NCBI GenBank assembly: GCA_942492055.1
Contig: CALODP010000001.1
Span: 186,001-250,000, forward strand
Direction of reading: 5' to 3'
Source: CALODP01 sp942492055
GTDB taxonomy: Bacteria > Bacteroidota > Ignavibacteria > Ignavibacteriales > Melioribacteraceae
DNA: 64,000 bases
Made by a program: the position numbers and the translations under genes
Notes under the pieces: model-generated
What the model was told of the DNA's origin: nothing
Database searches by the model: none
What the model saw: only the letters and a program-made list of their open reading frames with translations
Shown: positions 62,237 to 64,000 of the stretch, in pieces
Layout of the letters: each line of letters begins with the position of its first letter
Numbering within the stretch: position 1 is the first letter of the stretch

Positions 62237-62562
62237 ATGTCTGATAAATATTAATCTACTTCTAGGCTGAATATATTTTATCTAAGAAAAAACAAACTCC
62301 TTCAAAAATAAAAATACTTCTTCTAAAACTCGGGAAGCTTTGCCATGGAATATTATTTGCCGACACTACGAATAAATATGCTTCATGGAAAATAATAGGG
62401 GCAATATCCCCCGCAATCTCCTATGTAACTTCAAATTTCTTTCGGTAATGATTGGCTATGAGAAAAACAGCTCCGATAAAAAGCAATTAAGGAAAAGTAT
62501 CCGTCCGATATTTTTGTATTTTTGGAGTTAAAATTGATTCATACATTTCAAAAAGTAATTTA

Positions 62563-63723
62563 ATGACAGCAGAAAAAGATAAATTCCAAAACGGCAGCGT
62601 GATAACAATTTCGCTCGCGCATCTGGTTCACGACATATATTCTTCCTTCTTGGCCCCTATTTTACCATTGTTAATAGATAAGCTCGGGATGTCACTCTCC
62701 CTTGCTGGGCTATTGACGGTAGTTCAAAGGATTCCCGCCCTTTGTAATTTCGTTATCGGAATGGTTGCCGATAAATTGCCGGTGCGTTATATTCTCATTC
62801 TCGCGCCATCGTTAACCGCAATAAGCATGAGCTTAATCGGGTCGGCTCCCCATTATATCGTATTGATGATCCTTTTATTTATTTCCGGAATCGGCTCGGC
62901 TCTTTTTCATGTGCCCGCTCCGGTAATGATAAAACAGGTTTCGGGAAACCGGATCGGAAAAGGAATGAGTTTTTTCATGCTCGGAGGAGAAGGGGCAAGG
63001 AGTCTTGCGCCTATTATTATTCTGGGAGCCATCAGTTACTGGGGTCTTGAGGGAACATACAAGCTTATTCCCTTCGGATTGTTTTGTTCTTTTCTTCTTT
63101 ATCTTCGATTCAAAAATATTCCGATATCGAAAAATTTCAAGAAGAGTGAAAGTGACGCTAAAATGTTCGATACTTTTAAGAAGTCTCTTCCTATTTTCGC
63201 GAAGATAATGGGAATAATATTTTTTACCTCTTTGCTGAAAAGCGCGCTAACTACTTTTCTTCCTACGTTTATTACATCGCAGGGATCTTCTTTGTGGGCG
63301 GGAGGAATATCCTTATCGATATTGCAACTTTCCGGAGCCGCGGGAACTTTCCTATCGGGAACAATAAGTGATAAGATCGGAAGAAAAAGAACTCTACTTA
63401 TTATGGCGACAGTCACTCCCCTATTGATGTGGGCTTTTTTATTTTTGGATAAAGTCTTCGCGATACCGATTTTATTGCTTGCGGGCTTTTTTATGTTCGC
63501 TTCCACTCCGGTTTTATTGGCTATAGTAAACAATATAGAGACAGAACATCCTTCGTTTTTAAACGGAGTATATATGACGTTCAATTTTGTATTCGGCGCT
63601 CTGGCCGTTTGGCTCGTAGGGTTCCTCGGCGATACGATAGGCTTGGAATTAACTTATCAGTTGGCTCCGATTATGGGATTGCTTGCCATCCCTTTTATTC
63701 TGAAATTATCCACAAAAAATTAA
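62563..63723 (+). CDS. MFS transporter (fosmidomycin-resistance/Fsr-like)
   Basis: 386 residues, 12 TM segments. ISLAHLVHDIYSSFLAPILP at the start and FNFVFGALAVWLVGFLGDTI near the end are typical of the Fsr family, as are GMVADKLPVRY and GTISDKIGRKRTLLI (MFS loop motif). May export a drug or small metabolite. It is preceded by the 846-base gap. The TGA/TAA stop lies nine bases before the AlkD-like gene. Confidence 0.88.
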   Translation: MTAEKDKFQNGSVITISLAHLVHDIYSSFLAPILPLLIDKLGMSLSLAGLLTVVQRIPALCNFVIGMVADKLPVRYILILAPSLTAISMSLIGSAPHYIVLMILLFISGIGSALFHVPAPVMIKQVSGNRIGKGMSFFMLGGEGARSLAPIIILGAISYWGLEGTYKLIPFGLFCSFLLYLRFKNIPISKNFKKSESDAKMFDTFKKSLPIFAKIMGIIFFTSLLKSALTTFLPTFITSQGSSLWAGGISLSILQLSGAAGTFLSGTISDKIGRKRTLLIMATVTPLLMWAFLFLDKVFAIPILLLAGFFMFASTPVLLAIVNNIETEHPSFLNGVYMTFNFVFGALAVWLVGFLGDTIGLELTYQLAPIMGLLAIPFILKLSTKN

Positions 63724-63732
63724 CAGAGTATT

Positions 63733-64000
63733 ATGAAAGCGGAAAAATATTTTGCCGAAGTATATGAATCATTTTCAACCAACGGGGATGATCGGCGCGC
63801 CCCCGAAATGGCTAAATACATGAAGGATCGATTTAAGTTTCTGGGAGTGAACGCTCCTTTGAGAAACGAGCTCTCAAGAGAATTTTTGGTTAAAAGCAAA
63901 CGCCCTGAAGAGGAAAACCTCGAAGAGACCGTAAAGCTCTTCTGGGAATCGGAATATCGCGAACTACATTATTTCGCTGTTGAGCTGGTTAAGAAATACG
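63733..64000 (+). CDS. DNA-alkylation-repair protein AlkD-like (partial, cut by window edge)
   Basis: Only the first 89 codons are in the window. The sequence MKAEKYFAEVYESFSTNGDD, then RRAPEMAKYMKDRFKFLGVN, APLRNELSREFLV and LFWESEYRELHYFAVELVKKY, is the start of the HEAT-repeat AlkD/AlkC glycosylase family (D..K..YMK..F.FLGV..P.R). Would remove 3-methyl or 7-methylpurines. Nine bases downstream of the MFS gene; probably same transcript. Confidence 0.85.
   Translation, partial: MKAEKYFAEVYESFSTNGDDRRAPEMAKYMKDRFKFLGVNAPLRNELSREFLVKSKRPEEENLEETVKLFWESEYRELHYFAVELVKKY

Larger units (their letters stand above)
61717..62562. other. Long AT-rich intergenic region (846 bases)
   Basis: No reading frame on either strand. 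Items seen: a REP-like palindrome at 61816, CAGAC-AAA-GTCTG at 61982-61994, three TTTCTAA elements 21 bases apart (62155, 62176, 62197), a perfect terminator-like hairpin at 62212, and GGGG-CAATAT-CCCC at 62398. The rest is unexplained. Confidence 0.4.

Noticed and set aside
1..64000. tRNA, rRNA, CRISPR, insertion sequence or prophage
   Set aside because: Looked for tRNA TpsiC-like cores, regular direct repeats with spacers, transposase motifs and phage genes; none found.

Overview
This 64 kb window is a chromosomal segment of an AT-rich bacterium, most likely from the Ignavibacteria or a neighbouring Chlorobi/Bacteroidota (FCB) lineage. Three long secreted proteins end in the NYPNPFNPTT-type sorting tail of the type IX secretion system as it appears in that group. 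DUF3857/transglutaminase, DUF3078, DUF2752/TM2 and HU-like DUF4469-type proteins fit the same placement. I see no tRNA, rRNA, CRISPR array, insertion sequence or prophage. The genes look vertically inherited, with accessory islands.

Layout. 0-8 kb: peptidase T, a PAS/GAF histidine kinase, a CDF metal exporter, a PpiD/SurA-like chaperone and an acyl-ACP thioesterase. 8-10 kb: a membrane protein, an acetyltransferase and a methyltransferase whose reading frame has an in-frame stop near its 5' end. 10.4-13 kb: an ECF sigma factor, a one-TM anti-sigma candidate, a membrane-anchored periplasmic metal-sensor-like protein and two Spy/CpxP-like secreted proteins, with two matching ECF-type promoters. 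13-17.7 kb: a DnaE-family polymerase in two separate genes in inverted order (C-terminal half first), divergent from dinB. 18-25.6 kb: an unknown conserved protein, an alanine/ornithine-racemase-like enzyme, a GNAT protein, a transglutaminase lipoprotein and a large T9SS protein. 25.8-30.6 kb: a TPP riboswitch and a thiamine salvage operon (methyltransferase-thiM-thiE-thiL-thiD-tenA). 31-41.7 kb: secreted and envelope proteins, an HU-like protein, and a 590 bp non-coding region with clustered DnaA-box-like 9-mers. 42-46.6 kb: uvrB, a YjjX-type NTPase, a CBM20 esterase, TM2 and DUF2752. 46.6-50 kb: the NAD de novo operon nadB-nadC-nadA. 50-54.6 kb: a thioredoxin-like protein, a FAH-family enzyme, and an oxyR-ahpC-ahpD peroxide-defence locus. 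54.6-61.7 kb: a TetR-controlled efflux operon (adaptor, two ABC ATPases, TolC, two ABC-2 permeases). 61.7-62.6 kb: 846 bp of AT-rich non-coding DNA. 62.6-64 kb: an Fsr-like MFS transporter and the start of an AlkD-like repair protein, cut by the window edge.

How the genes work together. Several units are self-contained and regulated: TPP-riboswitch-controlled thiamine salvage; OxyR with an AhpC/AhpD pair of the mycobacterial type; an ECF sigma/anti-sigma/sensor set resembling CnrH/CnrY/CnrX in architecture; and an efflux pump whose TetR gene is preceded by two equally spaced palindromes, one overlapping its start codon. DNA repair is a theme (split DnaE-like polymerase plus DinB, UvrB, AlkD).

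The most unusual feature is the split, order-inverted DnaE-like polymerase. Its first half carries all three catalytic aspartates and a PHP domain with eroded metal ligands. Its second half carries fingers, helix-hairpin-helix and OB domains. Neither half has intein sequence. All functional calls rest on reading motifs by eye; no database search was run.
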